From the NCBI GenBank assembly GCA_037157565.1, contig JAZHRO010000063.1, positions 156,042,501 through 156,106,500 of the forward strand: a stretch of DNA of 64,000 nt, in the 5' to 3' direction. Each line of letters starts with the position of its first letter. Position 1 is the stretch's first letter. Both the position numbers and the translations under genes were made by a program. Below are positions 46,883-58,988 of this stretch, in pieces. The DNA comes from Thalassia testudinum. Taxonomy: Eukaryota; Streptophyta; Magnoliopsida; Alismatales; Hydrocharitaceae. The notes below the pieces were generated by a model that saw only the letters and a list, made by a program, of their open reading frames with translations, was not told the origin of the DNA and searched no databases.

Positions 46883-48514
46883 ATGGATTTTAACTCTTAT
46901 CCTTCAAACTTCTTTTATCCCCAAAATGATTATAGTGCATATTCCAATTCGACTCAATCTTATTCATCTTCTAATTAGAATAACTCTTCCTCTAATTGGG
47001 TATACAACCTAGGATTAAAATATCCAAATTAAGCTCGCTATGCCCAAAATGATTATAATCTTAATCCCAATTCCACTCAACCATGTCCATCCTCCAATTG
47101 GCATAACTCCACATTGAATTAGGGATATTGATATAGATATCAAAATCAAAAGCAAAACTCTTATCCTCTTAATAGTAACATCCAATCTAGGTTATTATTC
47201 CAAAATCATTATCCCAATATGACCCAAAACCAAGGAGGAAATCCCCAAAGTGATTTTAGCCCTAATCATAATTTGAATCAACCTTATCCATCTTCTAATT
47301 GGGATAATTTGATAACCAACTGGGGATATCAAGATCATGCTTCTTATCCTTGTAATGATAACATTCACTCTAGGTCATTAGATCCAAATTACTATCCTGA
47401 TGTGACCTACAACCAAGGAGGATAAGTAGGATCTTCTTATTCCAACTTGTCCAATCCTCAGCAAATTAACCCACACCACACCAACTCAAATACATCTAGT
47501 TATGGGTTTAATCAAGATCAAGCACAAGATCAACATATGGCCTTCTCAATCAACACCTAAAAGGGATCACTTAGATCAAATGATGGAAAGAGCAAAATAG
47601 TTGGATGACATGATAGATAGATTGGCACAATTGATGGAACAAATGAGGAATTGGGCTCCATAGAAATAAGCTGAAATATTATTTAAAAGATTGAAAAAAA
47701 TGAGATCTCAGCTTTTAATGGAAATATTATATACACTCAGCTTAATAATTGGATAAATGATGAATCACATAAAATAAAAGCCAAGAGGCCTGATGTCGAC
47801 CCCCTGTCATAAATTCGACTTAGGACTCATCTAATGACCCAATAAGGGAAGATTCAATTAAACTTTGAAGTGTCATTGATGAGACCTTAGATGATGAACC
47901 TAATTTTGAGGATTTGAAAAATAACGACATTAAAGATTTGGATTTTAAAGGAGAAATCAAGATGGAAATGATCCCTACATTTGAGGTCCTTGATTCTAAT
48001 ATAAATAAAAATTATGATGAAGATGGCTCATCATACAATTTGAAAATTTTGAAGATAGAAAATAAATTTGAGATTGAGAAAACTTACTTTGAGGATGGTG
48101 CAATTGATTCTGAATATGTAATGAAGGCCCTTGTCTTGACTTAGGTGAGGTGGAAGATAATGATCGATTTTTTATTCTGATGATTTTGATTTTGATTCAA
48201 TCACAAACCTCACCTCTCGATCAACCCCTAAAGAGCCTAAAGTTGAATCAATTAAACTTGAATATGATGAACCCAAGTTTGATTTAATTGTTGATGACTT
48301 TATGGACTTGGATTTTATAGAAGGGGTTGAGCAAATCCAAGTTATGTTGGGTGAAAATTTGAATGAATTGGAGGATAATTGTAGAGAAATCATCATTTTG
48401 GAGGGACATTTAAAGAGAGATGAATTTTGGGATTTAAGGGTTCCTTTTAATTTCAAACTTCCTACTTTCTATATGGACCCTTATGATCTTTTTTATTTGA
48501 AAAAGATTGTATGA
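46883..48514 (+). pseudogene. Element D ORF, broken, relative of the element A protein
   Basis: From ATG 46883 the frame gives three imperfect units of about 55-60 residues, each with (N/Y)PQ(N/S)D(Y/F), then SSNW, then an NWGY-like end, interrupted by stops and ending at 47424. Shifted frames follow: a likely coiled coil near 47600, an acidic stretch from 47914 (EIKMEMIPTFEVLDSN), and a last piece from 48302 that ends RVPFNFKL...DPYDLFYLKKIV. Order and motifs parallel the element A ORF. No enzyme domain is visible, so D is also non-autonomous. The function of the protein is unknown to me. Confidence 0.6.
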
Positions 48515-49438
48515 CTTAAGTGTATTGATCATTGATTATCTGTATTGCATAAAAATGTGATTTAATGGTGTCATTGTTGATTGTAGTATAGTGTCACAAT
48601 GCGAACAGATGTCATGTCATTTTATTTATTTACATAATTTTTTGCTAGTTTTTTTCAGGTTGTTCATTGGGAGGCAATTATTGATATACATCACTCTCTA
48701 TGTTCCAAAAATGTTCTTTTATTCCAAAATGTCAATTGTATTTACAAATGAATCAAATAATGAATGAATTGAGTTGATTATATACGAAATGAATCAATCA
48801 TTATTAGCTACAATGCCTTAAACATATTTACAATCACATAGGCAAGAAAAACTACCTAATCTATTCTATCTTATTTATATACAATTCAATACTTAAGTCT
48901 AGGTACAAAAATAATAAACAAATATACCAACATATACTATACTAACATATATACAAACCTACTAACTAATATTAAACCTTAGACAAATTATATACAACTT
49001 ACGGCAAACAAATACTCTAACTATATAGACACTAACTATATTTATATACATATATACATATCTACACTACATTAGATTATACATATTTATAATTTATCTA
49101 TTTACAAATATACTATTAATACTTAAGTATATGCACTATATATAGTGCTTATCCTATTCTATACATATCTATATACATTTATGTACCATTTCAATACTAT
49201 ATAAAGCTTTAACTTAGCTAAATTACTATATAATACTACACTGACATACTTAAACGTTACTAAAACATTCAAAAGCTGTCACTAAAGCCTTATGTACACA
49301 AAAAGGCTAAAACACTTACTCTTATATATATACATTACTCTACTTATATACTTGTTTTATACATACATACATACATATATAATCATATATACATACATTC
49401 ATATACATATACTATACTAATATATAATTACCTATACA
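48513..49438 (-). mobile_element. LTR J (Athila/Tat-like, minus strand), left portion
   Basis: On the minus strand CCTCCCAATGAACAACC (48659-48675) is the end motif seen 120-160 bp before LTR ends in C, N, O and A. An LTR should therefore end near 48513-48560. The body to the right is extremely AT-rich (TATATAC/TACATAC runs) and is interrupted at 49439 by LTR F. Its start is not identified; it may continue after 52194. Confidence 0.45.
49320..49436. repeat. TA/TACA microsatellite-like tract
   Basis: Irregular TATA, TACA and CATA repeats ending at the insertion point of LTR F. A similar tract resumes at 52200-52265. Confidence 0.8.
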
Positions 49439-52194
49439 TGTTTGAAATGACCTATTGCCTTTTTAGTCGGATAAGACATCTGGAGTTTCAGTTAGACGTC
49501 TGTCCAGACATCTGGACACATTACCAAACGTTTGAAAGTGGGAATTTTCGTACGCTCCTTTATGCTTTAAGTGCGGGCGACACGCAGAGCTTCTCTCTCG
49601 TCCATTCCCCTCACCCCTTAAACCCTAAACCCAATCTATTTTAACCCCCCTTCTCTTCTTCTCGCCACCCTCACACTACTCTCCAACCACCACCACCTTC
49701 AGCGTTCCCCTTGTGCAGCAGTGGCGAGAGAGGATGAGAGGGATGAGAATGAGAGCGAGTGAGGGAGAATGAGAGGGAGAGAGGAAGGAAGAGTGTGAGA
49801 GAGGAGGAGAAAGTCGGAGGACCTTTGAGAGCTCGGTGGAGCTCGCACGGTCGGTGGCGGGTGCACGTGCAAGGAGGAAGGGCTCGGGGAGACGGCCTCT
49901 CAGCCCTCTGCAGCTGCTGAAGCTGCTGCGGTGCACTGCTGGCGGCGTTGCGAGGAGAGGAGCGTCGCGGAGGAGGTTCTGGTACTGGAAGCTTTCCAGT
50001 ATCAGATGTCTGGAGTATCATCCAAACGGCTGGTGAGGCACCAGGACGTCTGGAGCTAAAGCCGGACATCTGAAAGCATAATATTGCGAGGTACGTACAT
50101 TCTTGCACTACTTTTCGCCATGCAGAGTGTAGCGCAGGAGATGTCGGCCTGAGTTTGTGTAGTGTTTTTCATACACAGGTGCGAGACGTTGGAAAGGCGT
50201 GCGGTGTGCCTTCCCAGGCACTTTTAGACATCTGACCGCATCACTAGACGTCCGACGGCCCTTCCAGACAATTGGAAGGAGGGTGAGACGTCTGGAGTTG
50301 CCCCCAAATGGTTGTGAAGGTATCCAAACATCTGAGAGTTCCACAGGAAACACAAGGTGAGATATGACAACTTTTAAGACGTTTGGGACTAGTCCCAGAC
50401 GTCTGATTTTGGGCAGTAACCGTGTTTTTGGCCTGTTTAGGGCCCAAACGGAATCAGATTTCTGCAAACGAAGTACCGCTGTTTTCCACTCGAGTTTTTT
50501 TACGTGTTCGTGTTGAGTATCTACTGTTTTGACCTCGTTTGATGTAAATTAGTCGCTGGTACAGGTTACTAGCCGGTGGCGTGTTCGGGGCCCGTGGAGA
50601 CGACGAGATCTGCGGTGCAGGCCCCCATTCCTCCCGTGATACCCTATAGAGTGGTTTAATTCAGCTGTTAATATTTAAATAAGAATGTACTTGTTTGGAA
50701 TAATCAGATCAAACTCTAGGATGTGGAATGAAACCTAGGGTAGAAATGTATGAGCCTGTTTGAGCTGTACTGTTTACTTGAGTGCATGGTTAAAATAAAT
50801 TGCTAGCAAATGGTATTAGTGTAATTATGAGATGCATGTTAAAATAGAGTTTCCTATACGTGAATAAGAAAGTGAATTGTGAAATCACAAGTTGCATGTA
50901 TATGATTGAGAATTAAATTGTGAAAACACGAGCTGCTTGTATATGGATGAGGAACGAATTATGAAACATGATATCTGAATATGGATAAATGAGATGAATA
51001 TGAGCCTGAACCCTACGGAGAATTAGGAGTAGAACTCCTGTGTATGCAAGGAATCTAGAATGTAGACGGGAAGTGAGCTGACTCTTGTGTACATAGTACT
51101 AAGGAGAGCAACGGTCCCTTTTAGTGTAGAGCGGAGCTAGCTGCCCTTGGGTTGAGACCCGGGGTTAGGATTGGCCACTCTACATCAACTCCTGTTGGCC
51201 CTCGCATACGTGGTACTGAGGCGTGCTACTAGTGTAGGGAGGGAGCTAGCCACCCCACGGGGCCCGGGGTTAAGCTAGCCACCTTGCACCGACTTTGTTA
51301 GGCCTGCTGGGCAAATCGGGGTAGTTGGACGAGGGTACATGGACTGTGGAGGGGCGAGACCCCTGTTTGGTTCTGAGGGATGAGACCCGTATTCTGAGAG
51401 GGCAAGGCCCTATACTGTTCCGTGTTGTACTTTGGGCGTACCCGCTAGCATAAATGACTGACCATGTGTTAGTGTAGGGTAGCTACCCGTGCACTATTAC
51501 GTGTGCCGTAATCACCGCTACATCTCGATAGTGACCTCAGGGTGGTTGACTGGGTGTAGAACTACCATGGGAGACTCTCCCGGCTAGGAGAGCACCACGT
51601 GTGCCTTCTACTCCATGGAAAAGACTGTAATCAAGATCGTTCACACGAGGAACCAGTAAGATCAAGAAATAATTGGATACTTTGAGAAATAGATGAACCA
51701 GAAATACATAAATGAGATAAATATAAATGAGAATAAAACCTACTTATTATTTTTATTTTACTTGCACATAAATAATGTAAACACCACTCTACTCAGCATT
51801 CGCTGAACCTGTCTTTTTGTAACCCTGTTCAGGACCAGGAGTTGAGCAGCCTGAGTTTTTAGCTACAGAGGGAGCTGGGCCCAGCCGAGCCCAACCATAG
51901 TAGTTTCTCTCCAATTCTTCATTTCTACTGTAGTTGTGAGTACTTGACTTTAAATTACTATTCTAGTTACTTCCTGTTTCCTATTGTTGTTGTGGTGGCA
52001 TGTACTATATCTTGAGATGGTGGTTTTACTTTCCTTTACTGTTTCGTTCTTTCCTTCTACTTAGTTATATTGCATGTGTGAATGTGGTTTACTTTCCTGC
52101 TTTTGGTTATTTCTCATTGGACGACTAGGTCTTGGGATTAGTCGAGGCAAGCCAATCTCAGGTCTTGTACGGATCCAGGAACCGGGTCGTAACA
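49439..52194 (+). mobile_element. LTR F (Tekay-like, diverged), probably solo
   Basis: 2756 bp from TGTTTGAAATGACC to GGTCGTAACA. It repeats the landmarks of the K, M and G LTRs: GACGTCTG motifs (49495-50405), GAGGTACGTAC near 50089, GAACCCTACGGAG near 51008, the AGGAG-TAGAA-CTCCT hairpin near 51025, AAAAGACTGTAATCAAGAT near 51620 and GTCGAGGCAAGCC. No internal region adjoins it. I find no convincing target duplication (ATACA left, ATGTT right). Confidence 0.85.
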
Positions 52195-53640
52195 ATGTTT
52201 ATACACTATATACATACAATACCTTATATACACATACAATACCTTATATACACTTACACACACTACTCCCTTACCCAACTCAATGCATGCTCCAACACTT
52301 AGTTTTATTTAAGTCAAGTGTCATACACACACTCAGGCTTCCAACACTTAGCTATTTTTTGCTTAAGTTTCCTCACTCATACTGAGCTTAACCTTTATGT
52401 AAAAATTAGTTGTAAATGGGCGGGGCCATTTCATTTCGTAGGATACACAGCACCCCTATAGGTCGGAACAAACCACTACTTTGAACCAGCCTATAGTGTT
52501 TATTTGCGTGTTTTTAGTGCATTGTTTCAACCTAGACCCAGCTCAATTGAACCGGGCCTAGACACTGTTCATCATTGGGCTCCCAGCCCTTAATCAAATG
52601 CTCAGGTATATGGTAAAATTGGTAAGGGGTATATGTGCACCAAGCATTGACGACTGAGTAGCGCTCAGATGCAAATCATTATATGCGGCTAGCGGCGCTC
52701 GCAAGTTAATGATGTGATGCTATGTTAAGCACTGAATTGGCGTGTTTAGCATTTTCGCTGAGACGATTTTTGGCCTCGATTTGAGAGCCCTAATTAAGTC
52801 CAAATTCCAATTAAATTATATGATTTGAAAGCCCTTATACAAGGCTACATAATTTTACAATTAATTTATGAAAATAACTTATTTAATTATATTTAAAAAT
52901 TACTTAAAGTTAGTGATTTACATACGTTAAATTAGATATTAAATCCTTGATTAATGTATAAATTAATAATTTAATGATTCAATTGACTTTATAGTTAGTT
53001 AATTTACATAATAAGGTATTTATTGAATATTTTTAGTTTATTTTAGAATGTTTATTTTAATTTATGTAAATTTAATTACATGTTATTAATAGATATACAC
53101 ATAATTTAGTTATAAATATTATTATATAGTATAAATATATTATAAATAGGTTGAAAATATTTAAAGTTAATATATACAAGTGTACAATATCAATTACTTT
53201 AGTTTTGAGTTAAATTACTAATTTTTTTATTTTAACGTAATAATTTACCTAATTAACTTAATAATCTAATTATCTACCATAAATACATAAATAAATCAAT
53301 ATATAGGTATAGTACAGTATATAATGATTACCTTAATCTATATATATAGTTATAAATACTATTAGATTGGGTATATATATTATCTATAATTATCTAAGTA
53401 TTTATACATATAATCTACTACAGATAATTTAGATAATTACATAATTAATATATAAATAGTATAAGTTAACATAAATAATTATTTAAATAAGTATAATAAA
53501 TATATAAGTTATCTATGTACATTTAATTTGTATAAGTTAATGTTTATATTTAACTTAGTATTAAGTTATACTTACAAGTATAAATAGTATATACATGATA
53601 TCTTTGTATATTTTTGGACATTTTCAAGTTTTTATTGTAT
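52195..53640. other. AT-rich unassigned DNA
   Basis: 52195-52400 continues the TATAC-rich tract broken by LTR F. 52425-52720 is less AT-rich and looks like an old repeat (CTATAGGTCGGAACAAACC and nearby words), but I cannot place it. 52800-53640 is almost only A and T with no coding potential. Confidence 0.5.
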
Positions 53641-55764
53641 TTATATATATAATAGAGGTAGGAGAATGGAAAGAAAAGGTGAGATGATAGAAGAATTATT
53701 TCTTTTTGGGATTTTGGAATGTAGTTCTTTTATTGAATTTCAGAGTAGACCAAACCATTACTTGGTATGTTCTACCAACCTTGGGGTTCGGAATACTTTG
53801 AAATTTCACGTACCTCTAAAAATATACCTAATCCCACTCAAGTCATGTTTCTTTTATTTATTTACAAATTTTTTAGATTTTTTTATATTTTTCAAATCTC
53901 ATCCAAAAGAGGCCTAAATGGATTAAGTCACATGAACCTAAAGCCTTTATGAATGTTTCAAAGACTAGACTACAGGTTTAAACACTCACACACATTCAAC
54001 ACAGCACATGAGAGATATGTAAACATTTAAACATGAATTTCCTTCACTTTTCACTCGAATTTTAGGTTGGATAGTTAATACACTCAAAACATGCTGACAA
54101 AGGATTTTAAACATGAAATTACAAGCCATTCAAGTTAACTTTAAAGTCAAATATCGGTACATGAATGCTTGACATGAATTCCTAATATTATACAACAGTT
54201 CCAGCTACTTGAAATCCTCAACATGACTCAAAATCCACTTTGATTTATCTCTTCCTGACTTGCTGTTGTCAAATTACAGCAGCAACTGTTCATGAAACCA
54301 GCCATCCATCAACTACTGCAACAACTAAATTTTAGCAGATATTAGCTGTTGAAGCTGTTGACCTGTATATTCTCCCACTCAGCTGCAAAATCAGCCCAAT
54401 CAGAGACTGATTTGCTGCTATTGCGGCTCAATTTTAGCAACTTATGCTGCTACAATGTTAGACCATCTAAATGCATGTATGAAATACAAGAAAAGTCACT
54501 TTGAAAACATCGCAAATGTTCCCAGAAAGGTTTGAATTCACATTAAAACCTGATCAAAGGTTAGATAACCTTAAAAACCCTAATATGGTATTTGCCTCAC
54601 ACTATATACAGTGTGGAGGTAAATGGCCATAATAGACATTAAAATTTAGATCAAACCATATCCAAACTTTCATTAAAACATTCTAGACCTAAACCAATTC
54701 TTCATGTGCAGATGAAAATCTTTGAGATCAGATTTAGATGTTGCCCACCTGGGTCTCTTAATCTTGCTTGCCAAGATGATTTGATCATCTTGAGATCCTG
54801 CACACCATTGATTGGTGTACAGGAGCTCTGGGCAATCCTTTAAAATCAATTGGATCACTGCTCAAGCCTAGATTTAGTGTAGCTGATTCTCATGGTCTTG
54901 GGCTACTAGACACTACCAGAAATCAGAGACTAAGGTTAAAATTGGGCATAAGCACATTTAACGATTAAAATCAAATTCAAATAGCTTAAAACCATCACAA
55001 TCAAACCAATTTCAAGTATAAAAACTCAATTCGGTCAATTAAACTCGATTAAAACTCAATTACTCAAGAAATTCTCCAATTAGCTTCAATAATCAAATTC
55101 AGCTCAATTGACCAAATCCTTTCAATTCAAATCTTAGAGAGGGTGATAATGATCCAATGGAGTGAATGGGATCACCCTTAAGTAGGATTGAACGCTCTTT
55201 GGATGTAGAAGCAATGGAGCTTTAGGTCCATAGTGGTTCTGATGGATGGAGATGTATGATGATCAAAATCACTAGGAAAGTGAGTGAACATGAAAATGAA
55301 GTGGTGAGGAAGCTATTTGAACAATATGAAGGGGTGAAATCATCTCCTCTGATCTGAATTGATCAAAGGAGGCTTGATGGCATGACATTATCCTACGCTT
55401 AATTAACTACCAAATCCATGATTAAACTAGCTAATTCTAATCTACTTTACCTACTCTACACTAACAAACACTACAATTATCCTAGAAAGCATTAAATCCT
55501 AGTCTAAATAGAAGAATGGGACCTGATAGGAAATTGTAACTGGTGGCTGTAGCGAAGAATGGGGGAGACACTCCGGTAAGTGAAAGCTTGCTAGTGAAGC
55601 TCTGGGTCGCCCTAGGGAGTTATGTGATCCTTTGTGGTGAAGAGAGGTTGAAGGAGGTGGAGTTCCACTCCAGCTGCGATGAAACTGAGGTATTGTGAAG
55701 AGAAGGACCAGAGGGAAGAAGTGACTGGCTCAAGAGATGTAGGAGGGGGCCGATTACTTATGCG
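53641..55764. other. Unassigned DNA, probably LTR-derived (minus sense), with hairpins
   Basis: On the minus strand 55764-55560 reads like a pyrimidine-rich LTR leader, so element B may have inserted into another LTR. Three inverted repeats stand out: CCTCACACT..AGTGTGGAGG (54596-54620), CAAGATGAT-TTG-ATCATCTTG (near 54770-54790) and ACACCA-TTGAT-TGGTGT (near 54800-54818). No gene is supported. Confidence 0.4.
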
Positions 55765-57532
55765 TGAGGTTAGTGACGAGTTGATTTTCGCTTCAAAAAA
55801 TGATGATTAAGATGATTTTTCATTGTATTTCTAAGTGATGGAAAATCGACTAATCAAAACAATTAAAATTAAAATTAAACCACTCAAAAGAGTGCGGGTC
55901 ATGTCCACAGGGAGGCAATGGCCTATTTAAACTTACACAGGTTAAAAACAGATGTTCACGATTAATTTCGTCAAGAAATCAAGCCAAATCCACCTTTAGA
56001 TTAAGAAAACAACAAGAGATCATGCTGAAATGGCATTTATGAGAAAGAGGAACGTCACTTGCATAAATTGGCCATAATATTTAATTAATAAATTCAAAAT
56101 AAAAAGAGTGGCAATGGCTTGTGAATGTAAATATTAATATAACATGAAATAGAGCATTTGCTTCCTTTGTGCGTGCGTGATGAGGAGGCCGCGGTCGGGT
56201 GTGCGAAGCTTGGAGGTAGTTGGCCACGACGAGGGCTACATGTGGGTGGTGACGGCACGTCGAACAACCACCGGTGGTCTCATCGGCGATGAGGAAGGTC
56301 GGCAATGGTGGCAGCGGCTCACCGATGCAGGTGGGCTACTTTGACCTTCAGAGGGTGTGGCTGAGCTCCTGAGGTTGAGGTGAGTTTGTTGACATTGATG
56401 GCGCGAAGCTTCAAGGATAGATGAGGTGGCTGCATGGAGGAGGACCATGATGACTTTGGGTTTCCTTCGATCTGTTGGAGGAGAAGACAAAAAAGAAGAA
56501 GACGGAGGTCGGCTACGCGCAAGTGGCACGCTGGTGCTAGATGGTGTGCGTGGTAGAAGAGGGCGTGGGCATGCAGGGGCACTACTGGAGGACGTGTGGC
56601 CGCACGTGTGTTGCTGCAGGAGTGGCGGAGGCATGGCGACGGGGGTGTGTGAGCTGGAGGCACGGGGGAGCGCAAGGGCATACGCAGGCTGCTACGTCTG
56701 CGGGTTGTGTGTGCACAGGAATGGCGAGGGAGCTCAATGAGGCGTCGCATGCCTACGCGTTGTTGAGCCAGAGGGTGGTCGTGTGGGCTGTGCGTGGAAG
56801 GGAAGATGCGCTCGGGCAGTAGGAGGTGGCTGTTGCTGCACGTGGGGATGGCGTGCATTGGCTTTGTTTTGGAGGTGAAGAGAAACTAAGGAAGAAGAAG
56901 AAAGAAGAAGAAGAAGAAGATGGTGTTGGTGGTGCATGGACAGGGAAGGTGATCTGGTGGTTGCACGGTGATGGTTGTGTGGCCGTCAGAGATGCACGTG
57001 CACGGTGATGGCTGAGCTCGCCGGATTGGTGCGGTGAACTGTCACCTCGCCGGCCCAAGGTGTGGTGGAGCTCGACCTTAGAGACCACGGTGGTGGAGTG
57101 GAGTACACGATGATGTAGTGGGGCAGTGTCTCCTCGAATATAGCAGCCGCTCCCCCTCTCTTGTAGCCATCTGCAATTCAAATGGAGTGATGGAGATCCG
57201 CTTCTTCCAGTCCTCTTCACTACCGTGTTCGTTGCCTGATCTGGCCATAAATGGCCTGTCGGGGTGGAGCGATTGTTGCTGCACGAAGAAAGATATAAAA
57301 ATATATGTGGATTATTTTTATGCAAAACCTTTATATTTCTAACTATTTAATGCATGTAATGTATGCATGTAAACTAAATAATGCTAGATAATTTATATAT
57401 GAATATAATGCGTACACGCAAATATGTATAAACTATATTATTTACATCTTAATACATGCTATGTATAAGTTAATATTACTCTAATGTCTAGGCATTTAAG
57501 TAACTAATTAGCCCACAAATATGGGCTCATCA
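55765..57532 (-). mobile_element. Element B, 3' LTR (Athila/Tat-like, minus strand)
   Basis: On the minus strand it starts at 57532 with TGATGAGCCCATATTTG, whose AGCCCA pairs with TGGGCT, directly after a tract AGGCATAGGGTATT. Near the other end is CCTCCCTGTGGACATGACCC (about 55900-55920). The length of about 1770 bp equals the LTR of element A. The exact end (55765 or 55774) is uncertain because no duplication can be read. Its middle (56150-57290) is GC-rich and gives many overlapping open frames on both strands, which I treat as shadows. Confidence 0.72.
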
Positions 57533-57655
57533 AATACCCTATGCCTAGTTTTTGCTAAGCAATAACTCAGCTCTTCAAGCAGGCTAGCCAACCCAAATGG
57601 TCTTCCTTTAGAAACATGTTAAGTTAAGACTTTAGACCTAAGGTTCCTTAGCAGT
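57533..57655 (-). other. Element B, end of internal region with 3' polypurine tract
   Basis: On the minus strand this ends GCAAAAACTAGGCATAGGGT, equivalent to CTAGCAAAAGATAGGCATGG before the element A LTR. Solo LTR P separates it from the rest of the internal region (58989 onward). Confidence 0.65.
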
Positions 57656-58988
57656 TGTTAGGGCATAGATCACGTAAAAGATGAATACGTCGTAGTATAG
57701 TGCGAAATATGTTTCGACAAATAAAATTAACGGAACTGGGAGTCCCGACCGATCACAGGGAGGCAAAAAAACACTTTTGATTTCATGCACTTATTATAAA
57801 TCTAGTTACTAAATAATAGACACAATGAATCATGATATATATATCACATAGAGCGTTTGAACATGAATTTCATACTTGAAACTAAACTAAATGATAACAT
57901 GAATATAAACTACTTATGGAATAGAATAAGGGCACCACAGGTGGATCGTGGTGGCCTTTTGGAGAGGTTGAGAGAAGTAGTGACAATCCGATAGGGTGGC
58001 CCAACGGATTTTTCAGATGGAGGTAGAGAAGACGGGAAGAAGAAGAAGAATGAAGAGAGAATTGAGAGTTATGTTTTTTTCCAAGGGAGGGGGGCCTTTG
58101 GTCCTTTTATATCTCGTGCAAATCCTTCTTCTTTCCTCGGTTCTCTCTGATGTTGCCACATGGCATGCTGTGCATTCTCAGATCTTTCATCGCACGGCTC
58201 TCGCTCACCCGCGCCTGTGCCTTCGCATTTTCGCCTTCAAATCCCGCTTCATCATCTTAGTCGTTTGATTTCAAATCCTACGTGCGCTTCTCGCACCTTC
58301 CTGATCTTGCAACAACCCGTGTGATCGTGCCACGTGGATGCATCTTAGCCCTCCAATCATGCATATGCACCTGCACGCGCTTGCCTGCGACACTGCATCA
58401 ATTTTGTGCAATGTAGGGCTCGAACTCGTGTCCAACGCTTACGTGCGTGCACGCACGAGCCAAACCGTTGCACAAGCCCTTTAGTATATATACTTGTTAG
58501 TTTCCATTTATACTCATCCAATATGGGTGGGCGACATGGCACGCTCGTGGCCGTTCATCTTCTTTTCCTCGTATCTGGTGATGTAGGCCTCTGATTAAGT
58601 TGATTTCTGCACCGTTGGACTGCGAACATCAATCCGGATCCATCCATACGGTTAGATTTGTCATTTGAGGTCTGAATCTTCTTCAATTTGCCCCTTGGCT
58701 CTTGCTCTTCTACGGACTCCCTAGGGTGCTATGGGAGTTTGATTGATGCGATCTTGGATGTGGTGGACTCCCGCCGTTATTCCTAACCGATCCATAAGGT
58801 TGGATCGGTCATCTGTAGCCTTGGATTACCTGCAATCATTAATACCTCTCAAATAACATAGTTTAATGCATAAAACACATATATTAACTACGGTGCAGAA
58901 TATGATGTGTATGCATGTAGAATGTTCATGTTAAGCTAAGTTCTAGCTTAATTCAGGTGAATTAGGGCCTATGATTGCTGTGCAATCA
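57656..58988 (-). mobile_element. Solo LTR P (Athila/Tat-like, minus strand), nested in element B
   Basis: 1333 bp. On the minus strand it starts TGATTGC-ACA-GCAATCA, a perfect hairpin, and ends CCCTAACA. Flanks GCAGT (57651-57655) and GTAGT (58989-58993) form a target duplication with one mismatch. CCTCCCTGTGATCGG lies about 110 bp before its end. A TATA box (GTATAAATGG on the minus strand) is near 58505. Tracts near 58600-58820 resemble 4690-4860 of the element A LTR. No internal region, hence solo. Confidence 0.82.

Noticed and set aside
49434..52199. A 5-bp target duplication around LTR F
   Set aside because: Flanks ATACA and ATGTT do not match; exact LTR ends may be off or the copy recombined.
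56150..57325. Many open frames up to 190 codons on both strands in GC-rich DNA
   Set aside because: They overlap in all frames, are made of low-complexity His/Pro/Ser or Gly/Arg runs, and lie inside the LTR of element B.
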